Origin: Nitratifractor sp.
Lineage (GTDB): Bacteria > Campylobacterota > Campylobacteria > Campylobacterales > Sulfurovaceae
Direction of reading: 5' to 3'
NCBI GenBank assembly: GCA_015488535.1
Contig: WFNP01000028.1
Span: 1 to 48,401 of the forward strand
DNA length: 48,401 nucleotides
Positions 25,707 through 34,835 of this stretch are shown here, piece by piece; positions within the stretch are counted from its first letter, which is position 1, and each line of letters begins with the position of its first letter. Both the position numbers and the translations under genes were made by a program. The notes beneath the pieces were generated by a model that was given only the letters and a program-made list of their open reading frames with translations, did no database searches and was not told the origin of the DNA.

Positions 25707-26090
25707 ATGAACAAAATATTACAAATTTTTATGACTCTTTTGGTATCAGGTTTCATATCTTATGCCAATGGAGCAGGAATGTTGGCTCCAACACCATACT
25801 CACAGATTCCTGTAACAAAAGCCAAAATGATAGAGTTTGGTGCTACCAGTTGTAGAAGTTGTCAAACAATGGACAGATTACTGTATGATTTGAAAAAAGA
25901 GAAACCTTCACTACCTCTGTATTTCGTAAATGTAATGAAAGAGAGAGATGTAGCTATGCAGTTTAAAATCAGAATGATACCTACACAGATATTTTTTGAT
26001 AATAATGGTAAAGTTGTTTTCAGCCATATTGGTCTATTGAGTCGTGATGAATTGATTAAAAAACTCAAAGAGTATGGTATATATAAATGA
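25707..26090 (+). CDS. Periplasmic thioredoxin-family protein
   Basis: 127 aa from the ATG at 25707, which follows AAAAAGGATTACA; the longer frame to 25671 overlaps ccdA and lacks this site. The N-terminus NKILQIFMTLLVSGFISYANG is a signal peptide. The thioredoxin active site is GATSCRSCQTMD, a C-R-S-C pair, with the cis-proline region MIPTQIFFD later. Placed right after the CcdA-like gene, it is the expected extracytoplasmic acceptor of reducing equivalents. Confidence 0.88.
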   Translation: MNKILQIFMTLLVSGFISYANGAGMLAPTPYSQIPVTKAKMIEFGATSCRSCQTMDRLLYDLKKEKPSLPLYFVNVMKERDVAMQFKIRMIPTQIFFDNNGKVVFSHIGLLSRDELIKKLKEYGIYK

Positions 26091-26108
26091 TAAACAGGAT
26101 TAATTGAG

Positions 26109-26690
26109 ATGTTAAACAGATTTGTCGAGCGAAAAAATCGATATATCCGCAATGAAAATATAGCCTTTTTGATTTTGCCTATGGTGCTTTTGCCTCTGCT
26201 TCCTCAGCTTTGGCTTTTAAACAATTATCATAACTGGTTTTTCAAATACAGAGATACAATAATGTTTTTAAATATAGCCTATATTATTTTGGCTCGTGTC
26301 ATACTACTTGATACAGCCATTTATATATTTAGCCATTCAAAAAAGCATTTTCATGTAGCTTTGCTTCATGTGGTATTACTCTATATGGAAGTAACCATTA
26401 TTACCATATTTTTCTTTGCGGCTATATATTGGTTTTTTGACCCTTTTTATCTGTTTCATCTCAATTCTCAATTATCACCTCAAAATCTTGAGATGATTCA
26501 TAAACACAGCTTTATACTATCTATGTATATATCAGCAGTTACTTTTACAACGCTTGGCTCAGGTGATTGGATACCTCAAACTCTACCCTCTATGGTAGCT
26601 GTAATTTCAGAGGTTGTTTTAGGAGTGGTTCAAGGTGGCGTATTTGTAGCTATTATATTATATGCACATCAAAACAAGGAGATTAAATAA
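26109..26690 (+). CDS. Ion-channel-like membrane protein (two-helix pore type)
   Basis: 193 aa with about five hydrophobic segments. The segment SAVTFTTLGSGDWIPQT before the last helix matches the potassium-channel pore loop, but the selectivity filter reads TLGSGD rather than TVGYGD, so ion selectivity may differ. No RCK or other regulatory domain. The stop overlaps the start of the cation-efflux gene by one base (TAATG), so the two proteins are made together. Confidence 0.78.
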   Translation: MLNRFVERKNRYIRNENIAFLILPMVLLPLLPQLWLLNNYHNWFFKYRDTIMFLNIAYIILARVILLDTAIYIFSHSKKHFHVALLHVVLLYMEVTIITIFFFAAIYWFFDPFYLFHLNSQLSPQNLEMIHKHSFILSMYISAVTFTTLGSGDWIPQTLPSMVAVISEVVLGVVQGGVFVAIILYAHQNKEIK

Positions 26691-27586
26691 TGTCACATCA
26701 CCATCACCACGCTGTAAGTGGTAAAAAACTTTTTATTACAGTGATATTAAATGTAATTATTACACTATCACAAATTATTGGAGGAGTAATATCAGGCTCT
26801 TTGGCACTGCTTAGTGATGCAATGCACAATTTTAGCGATGTATTGGCTCTGCTTATTGCTTGGGGAGCTAATAATCTATCATCTCGCCCAAGCCAGGTAG
26901 ATAAAACTTTTGGTTTCAAAAGAGCTGAAATATTAGCCGCACTTTTTAATGCTGCGGTATTGATGGGGATAGCTATATTTTTAATAGTTGAATCTGTGCG
27001 AAAAATTTTACATCCGGAACCCGTGTCATCTGTATGGGTGATAGGATTGGGGGTTTTAAGTATTGTGCTAAATAGTGCCAGTGTTTTATTGATAAAAGAT
27101 GACTCCAGTGATAATATAAATATCAAAGCAGCATATTTGCATCTAATGACAGATGTTGGCACATCAATAGCTGTGGTAGTAGGTGGAATAGTCATATACT
27201 ACTTAGATATTTTTTGGATTGATTCAGTGATATCACTACTAATTGCAATATATTTAATATACGCTTCATATGATATTTTAAAAGAGTCTATTGCTATCTT
27301 GATGCAATTTTCTCCAAAAGATATAGATTTAAAGAAGTTATCAGATGAAGTATCCAATATTGCAGGTATTAAAAATATACACCATATTCATATATGGAGA
27401 CTAAATGACCATGATACTTTTTTGGAAGCTCATATAGATTTTGATAGTAATATTCATCTAAAAGAGGTTACTTCCAAACTTGAAAAAATAGAAAAACTAT
27501 TAAGAGATAAATTTCATATATCTCATATAACACTGCAACCGGAATATCAAAGAGGTGATGATAAAAGGCTTATTGTCGGTGAGTAA
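26690..27586 (+). CDS. CDF family cation efflux protein (CzcD/ZitB-like)
   Basis: 298 aa, six-helix cation diffusion facilitator, probably exporting Zn(II) or a similar ion by proton antiport. The metal site residues are visible: HNFSD after SDAM in helix 2 and HLMTD in helix 5, the H/D pattern typical of zinc transporters. The C-terminal cytoplasmic domain contains HHIHIWRLND, a metal-sensing element. The N-terminus is naturally histidine-rich (MSHHHHHAVSG). It ends the operon that begins under operator copy 1. Confidence 0.94.
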   Translation: MSHHHHHAVSGKKLFITVILNVIITLSQIIGGVISGSLALLSDAMHNFSDVLALLIAWGANNLSSRPSQVDKTFGFKRAEILAALFNAAVLMGIAIFLIVESVRKILHPEPVSSVWVIGLGVLSIVLNSASVLLIKDDSSDNINIKAAYLHLMTDVGTSIAVVVGGIVIYYLDIFWIDSVISLLIAIYLIYASYDILKESIAILMQFSPKDIDLKKLSDEVSNIAGIKNIHHIHIWRLNDHDTFLEAHIDFDSNIHLKEVTSKLEKIEKLLRDKFHISHITLQPEYQRGDDKRLIVGE

Positions 27587-27603
27587 TTTGAATCAATATG
27601 ATA

Positions 27604-27621
27604 TATCAAAATATCTTGATA
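27604..27621. promoter_or_regulatory. ArsR-type operator, copy 2
   Basis: TATCAA-AATATC-TTGATA, the exact reverse complement of copies 1 and 3. It overlaps the -10 box TATAAT (27620-27625) of the unit that encodes the MBL-fold protein and the ArsR repressor itself, so it would give autoregulation. Confidence 0.75.
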
Positions 27622-27650
27622 TAATTCTAAAATAATTAAAAAGGAATACA

Positions 27651-28574
27651 ATGAAAAAGAGTTTTATTACAGCTATTGGCATAGTTTTAAGTGTTGGATT
27701 ATATGCTAAACCCCTATATAATCTAAAGCCTGTCAAAGTGGCTGATGGGATATACTGCTCAATAGGTGATTTTAATCCACCTACAAAAGAAAATAAAGGC
27801 AATGTAAATAACACCTGCTGGATTGATATCGGTGATAGTTTAGTTATTATTGACCCAGGTCCTACATATAAATTTGCCAAAGAGTTTGCAGATATTGCGA
27901 CCAAAACTACACACAAACCAATTAAAGTAGCAGTAGTAACTAATTATCACGATGATAGATTATATGGAGCAAGTTATTATAGAGTAAAACATATCCCTGT
28001 AATTGCTCATAAAAGTATAGTAGATGATATTAAAAACAATCCAAATAAATTTAAAAGACTTCCAAATCTACTAAGCAAAGAAAATTTTAGTGGCACAAAA
28101 TTAATCACTCCTGATACCCTCTTTGATAAAAAATACACTATCAAAGGGAGCAAAAGGAGTGTAGAGCTACTTAAACTATCCCCTGTTAGCGAAGAGCATT
28201 CAGATATTGTTGTATGGGTGCCTGATGTGAAGTTTTTATTTGCTGGAAATATTGTATTTAATAATAGAGCATTAAACTATACAAAAAACAGCAATATGAA
28301 AGGCTGGATAGAGGCTCTAAATAAAATAAAAGCAATGAAGCCAAAAATAGTTTTAGGCGGACACGGTAGCACTTTTGGAAAAGATGCTTATAAAACCACA
28401 CTAAATTATCTATTAGATTTAAAAAGCCAAGTAAAAAAAGCTTATGATAGTGATGTAGATATGAGTGAATTAATGGAACATATTGATATGAGTAGATACA
28501 ATTATCTAAAACACGCCAAGCAGTTAAATCATCATAATGCAAATGATTACTATGAGCAGCTTGATTGGGAGTAA
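27651..28574 (+). CDS. Secreted MBL-fold protein with altered metal ligands
   Basis: 307 aa with a signal peptide (KKSFITAIGIVLSVGLYA) and a metallo-beta-lactamase fold: DIGDSLVIIDPGPT, the region equivalent to HxHxDH reading NYHDDRLYG, SEEHSDIVVWVPDVKFLFAGN, and GGHGSTFGK. Against the family pattern, the first His of HxHxDH is Asn, its last His is Arg, and the Asp of the GD strand is Asn, so the usual two-zinc site appears incomplete. It may bind one metal, a different metal, or act as a non-enzymatic binding protein. First gene of the operator-2 unit, 3 bases before arsR. Confidence 0.82.
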   Translation: MKKSFITAIGIVLSVGLYAKPLYNLKPVKVADGIYCSIGDFNPPTKENKGNVNNTCWIDIGDSLVIIDPGPTYKFAKEFADIATKTTHKPIKVAVVTNYHDDRLYGASYYRVKHIPVIAHKSIVDDIKNNPNKFKRLPNLLSKENFSGTKLITPDTLFDKKYTIKGSKRSVELLKLSPVSEEHSDIVVWVPDVKFLFAGNIVFNNRALNYTKNSNMKGWIEALNKIKAMKPKIVLGGHGSTFGKDAYKTTLNYLLDLKSQVKKAYDSDVDMSELMEHIDMSRYNYLKHAKQLNHHNANDYYEQLDWE

Positions 28575-28577
28575 TAT

Positions 28578-28928
28578 ATGAATAGTGAAGTAGCCTTAGA
28601 GGATTTTTTAGCTACTACCGGAGCTTTGTATGATGCCACAAGAGTAAAGCTCCTTAAATTTTTGGATTTGCACGGTGCTTTATGTGTGTGTGATATGCAA
28701 GAATCTTTTAATATGATTCAATCCCGCCTATCAAGACATCTCAAAATCTTAAAAGATGCCGGATTTTTGAGAGTTAAAAGAGATGGAAGATGGGCATACT
28801 ATGAGATTAGAAGCCCACTTGATAGCTTTAGACTCTCAGCTATAGAAGAGATTAGAGCCTTGCCTATTGAGTTGCCAGAGCTTAAAAGGCTCTCACAGAG
28901 TTGTGAAATACAAGATGCTAATGACTAA
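28578..28928 (+). CDS. ArsR-family metal/thiol-responsive repressor
   Basis: 116-aa winged-helix regulator. ALCVCDMQ (C36, C38) in the third helix is the canonical ELCVCD As(III)/Sb(III)-binding motif of ArsR, and QSRLSRHLKILKDAGFLRVKRDGRWAYYEI is the recognition helix and wing. A third cysteine, C109, near the C-terminus could complete a three-thiol site. It most likely binds the three 18-bp palindromes near 24894, 27604 and 28978 and releases them on arsenite, another soft metal, or thiol oxidation. Confidence 0.92.
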   Translation: MNSEVALEDFLATTGALYDATRVKLLKFLDLHGALCVCDMQESFNMIQSRLSRHLKILKDAGFLRVKRDGRWAYYEIRSPLDSFRLSAIEEIRALPIELPELKRLSQSCEIQDAND

Positions 28929-28977
28929 TATCTACTCTTAAATTCAAATTGTAAGCTAGAACTTTTATTAATTGATA

Positions 28978-28995
28978 TATCAAGATATTTTGATA
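28978..28995. promoter_or_regulatory. ArsR-type operator, copy 3
   Basis: TATCAA-GATATT-TTGATA, identical to copy 1, overlapping the -10 box TATAAT (28994-28999) in front of the mini-thioredoxin and permease genes. Confidence 0.75.
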
Positions 28996-29032
28996 TAATA
29001 CCCTATTCAATTCAAAATTTAAGGAGTCAATT

Positions 29033-29263
29033 ATGAAAATAGAGATTTTAGGAACAGGGTGTGCTAAGTGTAAGCAATTAGAAAAGAATGTATTGAGTGC
29101 TATTGCTAAGACAGGCAAATTTGCTGAGGTTGAGAAGGTAGAAGATATTCAAAAGATTATGGAGTATGGAGTTATGAGCACTCCTGCTCTTGTAATAGAT
29201 GGCAAGGTGGTAAGTGTAGGTAAACTATTAACTCCAGATGAGATAGCTCAATTAATTTCATAG
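29033..29263 (+). CDS. Small thioredoxin-family redox protein
   Basis: 76 aa, a glutaredoxin-sized protein of the TM0996 or 'small redox-active disulfide' type. GTGCAKCKQLE supplies a C-A-K-C active site (C10, C13) and STPALVIDGKV the cis-proline. No signal peptide. This family is very often encoded beside a DUF318 permease and an ArsR regulator, as here, which points to thiol handling of the transported arsenical or metal. Confidence 0.92.
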   Translation: MKIEILGTGCAKCKQLEKNVLSAIAKTGKFAEVEKVEDIQKIMEYGVMSTPALVIDGKVVSVGKLLTPDEIAQLIS

Positions 29264-29329
29264 GTAAAACAGTGAAGTTTTTTATAAAAATTAAAAAGAT
29301 AAATGCTTTGATAAAATTGGAGTTAAAAG

Positions 29330-30289
29330 ATGTTTGAATGGTGGCACAATATTGTTAGTCATTTTGTATTTGATATTTTAAAGCTAAATCCAAACAGTGC
29401 CTTAGGCTCAGCATTAGATTTTTTTCTATTTGATACAGTCAAAATTATTCTTTTACTAACTGTAATTATATTTATAATTACTTTTATTAGAAGCTATTTT
29501 CCTACTGAAAAGGTAAGAGACTATTTAGAAGGAAAGCACCCTCTTGTAGGTCATATTGCTGCAGCTGTTTTTGGGATAATTACCCCATTTTGCTCCTGCT
29601 CGGCAATTCCACTATTTTTGGGATTTATTCAAGCTAGAATTCCTCTTGGAGTAACATTTAGTTATCTAATATCAGCTCCAATGAATAATGAGATAGCTAT
29701 TGCTATGCTATTTTCACTATTTGGTTGGAAAGTTACAACCTTGTATATAGGATTTGGATTATTAGTAGCCATAGTTGCTGGTATAGTTATAGGCAAACTC
29801 AATTTAGAAGATGAGATTTTAATCAAGCCTCCAGCAGTAAAACCAGCTCATATAGATGAGATAAAAATTCCAGTCAAAGAGAGATTAAAAGAGGCATGGG
29901 ATTACACAATAGATTTGCTCAAAAAGGTAGGAGTTTATGTATTAGCCGGTGTTGGAGTTGGAGCTTTTATTCATGGATATGTGCCATCTGATTTGATAGT
30001 CAAATATGCCGGAGGAAATGCCTGGTATGCTGTGCCACTTGCTACAATCTTAGGAGTACCGATGTATTCCAATGCTGCTGGAGTTATGCCACTTATTGAA
30101 GTGCTTACTCAAAAGGGTATGATGTTAGGGACTGCTCTTAGCTTTATGATGGCAATTACAGCTCTAAGTCTGCCTGAAGCAATGATTCTTAAAAAGATAC
30201 TATCTACTAAACTTATTGCTATATTTTTTGGGATTGTAGCAGTTGGGATTATGTGTATAGGATTTATATTTAATTGGGTGTTAGGATAA
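29330..30289 (+). CDS. DUF318 / ArsP-like permease
   Basis: 319 aa with about eight helices in two repeats. The family signatures are ITPFCSCSAIPLFLGF in the first half and LGVPMYSNAAGVMPL in the second, with the SAPMNNE motif between. DUF318 permeases include ArsP, which exports methylated or aromatic arsenicals; others are of unknown substrate. Position under operator copy 3 with a mini-thioredoxin supports a role in arsenical or metal-thiol export. Confidence 0.88.
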   Translation: MFEWWHNIVSHFVFDILKLNPNSALGSALDFFLFDTVKIILLLTVIIFIITFIRSYFPTEKVRDYLEGKHPLVGHIAAAVFGIITPFCSCSAIPLFLGFIQARIPLGVTFSYLISAPMNNEIAIAMLFSLFGWKVTTLYIGFGLLVAIVAGIVIGKLNLEDEILIKPPAVKPAHIDEIKIPVKERLKEAWDYTIDLLKKVGVYVLAGVGVGAFIHGYVPSDLIVKYAGGNAWYAVPLATILGVPMYSNAAGVMPLIEVLTQKGMMLGTALSFMMAITALSLPEAMILKKILSTKLIAIFFGIVAVGIMCIGFIFNWVLG

Positions 30290-30304
30290 AAAAACTTCAC
30301 TAGC

Positions 30305-30333
30305 TTATCTCGGTCAAACACAGACCGAGATAA
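30305..30333. terminator. Terminator hairpin between permease and acs
   Basis: TTATCTCGGTC (30305-30315) and GACCGAGATAA (30323-30333) form an 11-bp perfect stem with loop AAACACA between convergent genes. The CTCGGTC arm resembles the hairpin at 422-452. Without a U tract, its terminator role rests on position. Confidence 0.6.
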
Positions 30334-30350
30334 CATACAATCAAGCTATA

Positions 30351-32315
30351 TTAACAGTTTGCACAACTGACTGCTTCTTGGATTTTAGCCACAATAGTAG
30401 GATCTTCAAGTGTAGATGTATCTTGTTTAATCTCTTCTCCTTTGGCGATAGCTCTAAGTATTCTTCTCATCACTTTACCAGAGCGAGTTTTTGGAAGTCC
30501 CGGAACTACTACAATAGCATCAGCTTTTGCAATATTACCAATTTCAGTAGCTATTACCTCATTTATCTCTTTTGTTAGTTCCACCTCTTCACCAAGAGTA
30601 TCATCAGTATCAGCTTTCAAGACAATATAGGCAAATATACTCTCACCTTTAATCTCATCTGGCTTACCAACTACGGCAACTTCGGCTACATGTGGGTGCT
30701 TTTTGATAGCTGATTCAATCTCTGCCGTTCCCATTCTATGACCCGATACATTTATTACATCATCTACTCTACCTGTAATTGTGATATAACCCTCTTCATC
30801 TTTGATAGCTCCATCACCTGAGAAATATACCGGTTTGCCATCCTTTACCACATCTGAAAAATATGACTTTTTAAATCTCTCATCATCTCCCCAAATGGTG
30901 CGTATCATACTAGGCCAAGGTTTGGTGATACATAGTAACCCTTGCTCATTTGGCTCTACGCTTGAACCATCTCTATTTAAAACATCAGCCATAATTCCTG
31001 GCAGAGGGAATGTAGCACATGCTGGTTTAACCGGTGTGGCACTTGGGATTGGAGATATCATATGCCCACCTGTTTCAGTCTGCCACCAAGTATCCACAAT
31101 AGAGCATTTTCCATTACCAACCACTTCATAATACCATTTCCACGCCGGTGGGTCTATTGGCTCTCCCACAGTCCCAAGCACTCTTAGAGAACTCAAATCA
31201 TACTTTTTAGGCTCATCTTCTCCTAATTTATGCAATACTCTGATAGCAGTTGGAGCTGTATAGAATTGATTGATTTTATACTCTTGAACCATTTTCCATG
31301 CTCTACCGGCATCTGGATAGGTTGGAACTCCCTCAAACATTACAGTTGTAGCTCCGGCAGCCAATGGTCCATATACTATATATGTATGTCCTGTAATCCA
31401 ACCAATATCAGCAGTACACCAATATGTATCATTCTCTTTGATATCAAATACCCACTCCATAGTCATTTGAGCCCACAAGATATATCCGGCTTGAGAGTGT
31501 TGCACCCCTTTTGGCTTACCTGTTGAGCCTGATGTATAAAGCAAAAACAGAGGGTCTTCACTATCCATAACTTCCGGCTCACAAACATCAGCTTGAGATT
31601 CAATCATCTCATTGTAACTGTAATCTCTACCGCCTATCCATACTACATCTTCAAAATTTCTTTGAACTACCAAAACTTTTTCTACACTTGGGCAACCACC
31701 ATCTAATGCTGCATCTACTACCGGTTTGAGCATATAAGGTTTGCCTTTTCTGTATGCTCCATCAGCAGTAATTACTACTTTGGCTTGGGCATCAAGTATT
31801 CTATCTCTTAGAGCTTCTGCACTAAATCCGCCAAATACCACAGAGTGAATTGCTCCAATTCTAGCACAAGCAAGCATCGCATAAGCAGCTTCTGGAATCA
31901 TTGGCATATACAGCACTACTCTATCACCTTTTTTGACACCAAACTCATTTTTGAGTAGATTTGCAAATCTATTTACATTACGATAAAGCTCTAAATATGT
32001 AATGATTTGCTTATCGCCTCTATCACCTTCAAATATAATAGCAGCTTTGTTTTTACGGCTATCTATATGTCTGTCTATACATTGAGCAGATACATTTATC
32101 TTACCGCCTACAAACCATTTGTAAAATGGGGCATTACTCTCATCTAAAACTTTTTCAAATGGCTCTATCCAGTTTAATTTCTCTTTTGCCCAATGTCCCC
32201 AATATCCTTCGTAATCCTCCTTTGCCCACTCTACCAAATCTTTATATTCACACATATTCTTAATTCGTGCATCTTTAAACAACTCTTTATTTGGATAATA
32301 TTTCTCTTCAAGCAT
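30351..32315 (-). CDS. acs: Acetyl-coenzyme A synthetase
   Basis: 654 aa, AMP-forming acetyl-CoA ligase: acetate + ATP + CoA to acetyl-CoA + AMP + PPi. The adenylation signature [15 protein letters not shown], the acetate-pocket region [42 protein letters not shown] and the C-terminal acylatable-lysine motif [11 protein letters not shown] are all present, and the length is that of Acs. The start follows AAAGGAGCTTGTT. It lets the cell assimilate acetate. Confidence 0.97.
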   Translation of the reverse strand: MLEEKYYPNKELFKDARIKNMCEYKDLVEWAKEDYEGYWGHWAKEKLNWIEPFEKVLDESNAPFYKWFVGGKINVSAQCIDRHIDSRKNKAAIIFEGDRGDKQIITYLELYRNVNRFANLLKNEFGVKKGDRVVLYMPMIPEAAYAMLACARIGAIHSVVFGGFSAEALRDRILDAQAKVVITADGAYRKGKPYMLKPVVDAALDGGCPSVEKVLVVQRNFEDVVWIGGRDYSYNEMIESQADVCEPEVMDSEDPLFLLYTSGSTGKPKGVQHSQAGYILWAQMTMEWVFDIKENDTYWCTADIGWITGHTYIVYGPLAAGATTVMFEGVPTYPDAGRAWKMVQEYKINQFYTAPTAIRVLHKLGEDEPKKYDLSSLRVLGTVGEPIDPPAWKWYYEVVGNGKCSIVDTWWQTETGGHMISPIPSATPVKPACATFPLPGIMADVLNRDGSSVEPNEQGLLCITKPWPSMIRTIWGDDERFKKSYFSDVVKDGKPVYFSGDGAIKDEEGYITITGRVDDVINVSGHRMGTAEIESAIKKHPHVAEVAVVGKPDEIKGESIFAYIVLKADTDDTLGEEVELTKEINEVIATEIGNIAKADAIVVVPGLPKTRSGKVMRRILRAIAKGEEIKQDTSTLEDPTIVAKIQEAVSCANC

Positions 32316-32510
32316 AACAAGCTCCTTTATCTTTTTATATAAGGTATAGCTATATAATATGGTATGAGATGGTTAAAATAATGGTAGCAGATTAAAATAT
32401 GAGTTTTATATTGGGAGTGTGTATCGTATAGTTACATAAATAGTTTAAATATAAAAAGGGGATAAAAATCTAACTTTATCCCCTTTAATAAAGAAAACAG
32501 TAAATATCTG
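32316..32510 (-). other. acs upstream region and tsf terminator
   Basis: 195 bases without a gene. They hold the tsf terminator at 32455-32486 and, nearer acs, an AT-rich region in which the acs promoter should lie. Confidence 0.5.
32455..32486 (-). terminator. Rho-independent terminator of rpsB-tsf
   Basis: AAAGGGGATAAA (32455-32466) and TTTATCCCCTTT (32475-32486) form a 12-bp perfect stem with an 8-base loop. On the minus strand the stem is followed by TTTTATATTT, a usable U-rich tract. Confidence 0.8.
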
Positions 32511-33425
32511 TTATTTCATCTGCTTGGCAACTTCAGCAGCAAAATCCTCTTCTACTTTTTCGATACCTTCACCAAGCTCAAATCTGATATAATCAATTAG
32601 CTTAGCATTACTTCCAGCCTCTTTTGCAATATTAGATACATACTGAGCTACACTGATTTTATCATCCATTACAAATTTTTGATTTTCAAGTGTATTATCT
32701 TGCAAGAATCTTTTGATTTTACCAGGAAGAATTTTTTCCAAAATATTCTCAGGCTTACCCTCTTTGATGAGTTGCTCTTTTGCAATCTCTTTCTCTTTCT
32801 CAATTACTTCAGCTGGAACAGCCTCTTCATTTAGATATTGAGGGTTCATAGCAGCTGCATGCATTGCTACATTTTTAAGAGCCTCTTTTACAGCATCACA
32901 AGCTTGAGCATCTTCACACTCAGCAGCCACTAAAACACCTACTCTACCATTGGCATGAACATAACCGTTAATTGCTACATTATCATTGCCTTCAATTACA
33001 GCTACTCTTCTAATTACAAGATTTTCACCAATTGTAGAGATTTGAAGAGCAAGATACTCGCTGAAATTTTCACCATTAAATTCACTCTCCAAAATCTCTT
33101 CTGCACTATTTAAACCATTATCAAAAGCATGATTTATTACTTCATTGGCAAAAGCTTGGAATTTATCATTCTTAGCCACAAAGTCAGTCTGAGAGTTAAT
33201 CTCTATCATGATACCTTTATGGTCTTCTATTTTCATAGAGATAGCACCCTCTGCTGCTACTTTATCAGCTTTTTTGGCGGCTGCTCCAAGTCCTTTTTTT
33301 CTAAGCCACTCAACAGCTGCTTCCATATCACCATCAGTAGCACTAAGAGCCTGTTTGCAATCCATCATACCGGCATCAGTCATCTCTCTTAGTTTTTTGA
33401 TATCTTTTGGTCCAAAGTTTGCCAT
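32511..33425 (-). CDS. tsf: Elongation factor Ts
   Basis: 304 aa nucleotide-exchange factor for EF-Tu. LREMTDAGMMDCKQAL and the WLRKKG motif of the N-terminal UBA-like domain, followed by INSQTDFVAKND and the later VAMHAAAMNPQYL, are signatures of EF-Ts. Ribosome binding site GAGGAG precedes the ATG. Cotranscribed with rpsB (2-base gap), the standard bacterial order. Confidence 0.96.
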   Translation of the reverse strand: MANFGPKDIKKLREMTDAGMMDCKQALSATDGDMEAAVEWLRKKGLGAAAKKADKVAAEGAISMKIEDHKGIMIEINSQTDFVAKNDKFQAFANEVINHAFDNGLNSAEEILESEFNGENFSEYLALQISTIGENLVIRRVAVIEGNDNVAINGYVHANGRVGVLVAAECEDAQACDAVKEALKNVAMHAAAMNPQYLNEEAVPAEVIEKEKEIAKEQLIKEGKPENILEKILPGKIKRFLQDNTLENQKFVMDDKISVAQYVSNIAKEAGSNAKLIDYIRFELGEGIEKVEEDFAAEVAKQMK

Positions 33426-33427
33426 AA

Positions 33428-34261
33428 TTAATTCTCCTCTTTTTTCTCTTCTGTTTCAGCAACAGCCTCTTCAGATTTTGCTTCTTCTACTATCTCTTTA
33501 ATCTCTTCTTCACTTACATTTGCTGCAGCTGCATCGATAGTCGCATTCTCTGCATTTGCTCCACCCTCTCCATTGTTCTCATCAAAGATAGCTTTACCTT
33601 CGATAATAGCATCAGCCATCTCTTTACAGAATAGATTGATAGAGCGAATTGCATCATCATTTCCAGGGATTGGATAATCAATTACATCCGGGTCACAGTT
33701 TGTATCAAGAGGAGCAATTACTTTCATACCTAATCTTCTAGCCTCTTTTACTGCGATATTCTCTTTTACTGCATCAATTACAAAGAGCATATCCGGAAGC
33801 TTTTTCATATTTCTATAACCCTCTAAATAGCTTAGAAGTTTCTCTTTCTTTCTTCTTAGCATCAATGCTTCTTTTTTAGTCAAAAGATTGATTTGACCAT
33901 TCTCTTCCATCTGCTCAATTACTTCAAGTTTTCTGATAGATTTTTTAATTGTAGGATAGTTTGTAAGCATACCGCCCAACCATCTAGTAGCAACAAATGG
34001 CATACCTGCTCTTTGAGCATGCTCTTTAATAGCACTTCTGGCTTGTTTTTTTGTTCCTACAAATAGAACAGTTTTACCCTCAGCAGCTGCATCTCTTACC
34101 ACATTATATGTATATTTAAAGTATCTTAGAGTCTTTTGAAGGTCTATGATATAGATATTTTTTCTTTCACTGAAGATGAATTTCTTCATCTTTGGATTCC
34201 ATCTTCTTGTCTGGTGTCCGAAGTGTACTCCACACTCCAAAAGGTCTTTCATTGTTACCAT
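33428..34261 (-). CDS. rpsB: Small ribosomal subunit protein S2
   Basis: 277 aa. [27 protein letters not shown] is the classic S2 N-terminus; [10 protein letters not shown] and PDMLFVIDA also match, and the tail carries a Glu/Ala-rich extension. ATG at 34261 follows GGAGATAAAACA, so the longer frame to 34303 is not used. Upstream partner of tsf. Confidence 0.96.
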   Translation of the reverse strand: MVTMKDLLECGVHFGHQTRRWNPKMKKFIFSERKNIYIIDLQKTLRYFKYTYNVVRDAAAEGKTVLFVGTKKQARSAIKEHAQRAGMPFVATRWLGGMLTNYPTIKKSIRKLEVIEQMEENGQINLLTKKEALMLRRKKEKLLSYLEGYRNMKKLPDMLFVIDAVKENIAVKEARRLGMKVIAPLDTNCDPDVIDYPIPGNDDAIRSINLFCKEMADAIIEGKAIFDENNGEGGANAENATIDAAAANVSEEEIKEIVEEAKSEEAVAETEEKKEEN

Positions 34262-34406
34262 TGTTTTATCTCCTTGGTATATAGCTAATTTATATTGAGT
34301 CAATATTGACCACCTCAGGTTTAAACCTCCACTGCCCTTAATGCCTCAATAGACACAACCTGTTCAAGGAATAACAGTGTGAGAAATTTTCCAGGACGCG
34401 ATTATA
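34262..34406 (-). promoter_or_regulatory. rpsB promoter and structured leader
   Basis: TATAAT on the minus strand at 34401-34406, then about 130 bases of untranslated leader containing the palindromes GGTTTAAACC and GTCAATATTGAC. In many bacteria S2 represses its own mRNA through leader structure; this leader is long enough, but no known consensus is recognised. Confidence 0.4.
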
Positions 34407-34424
34407 CAGATTTAATCTTAAAAA

Positions 34425-34754
34425 TTATTTTTTATACCATCTCTCATAAGCCATCCATATTATTATAATGATACCTATTGATAAATTGAACCAACTACCT
34501 CCATCTTCAAACAGTTTCTCTAATGCCCAATAAAAAGCTCTGGCAATCTCCAAACTCTCAGTAAGACTCTTATTATGTGCAAACTCTGCTATCTCTTTAC
34601 CCCAAATAAAACCAATAATCTCAGGAAGTATAAAAAATATAAATACTCCGATAAATCCCCAAAATGTAGGCTCTGGTTTTATTGATTTTGCACTCTCTTT
34701 TAATACCGGATTTGCTTTGACTCTTTGAGATATCACTTTAATTTTTTCTTTCAT
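34425..34754 (-). CDS. Small two-helix membrane protein
   Basis: 109 aa with helices near residues 32-50 and 90-104 separated by a charged region. Not recognised. The start is preceded by a weak AACAGGATATATAAA site. Orientation is the same as rpsB, but it sits upstream of the rpsB promoter and is probably a separate unit. Confidence 0.65.
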   Translation of the reverse strand: MKEKIKVISQRVKANPVLKESAKSIKPEPTFWGFIGVFIFFILPEIIGFIWGKEIAEFAHNKSLTESLEIARAFYWALEKLFEDGGSWFNLSIGIIIIIWMAYERWYKK

Positions 34755-34835
34755 TTTATATATCCTGTTATTTAAACTTTGATTAATAATTTTTGGTTAT
34801 ATTCCGCCAAATTTATAAATATAAGGAATAGTGTT

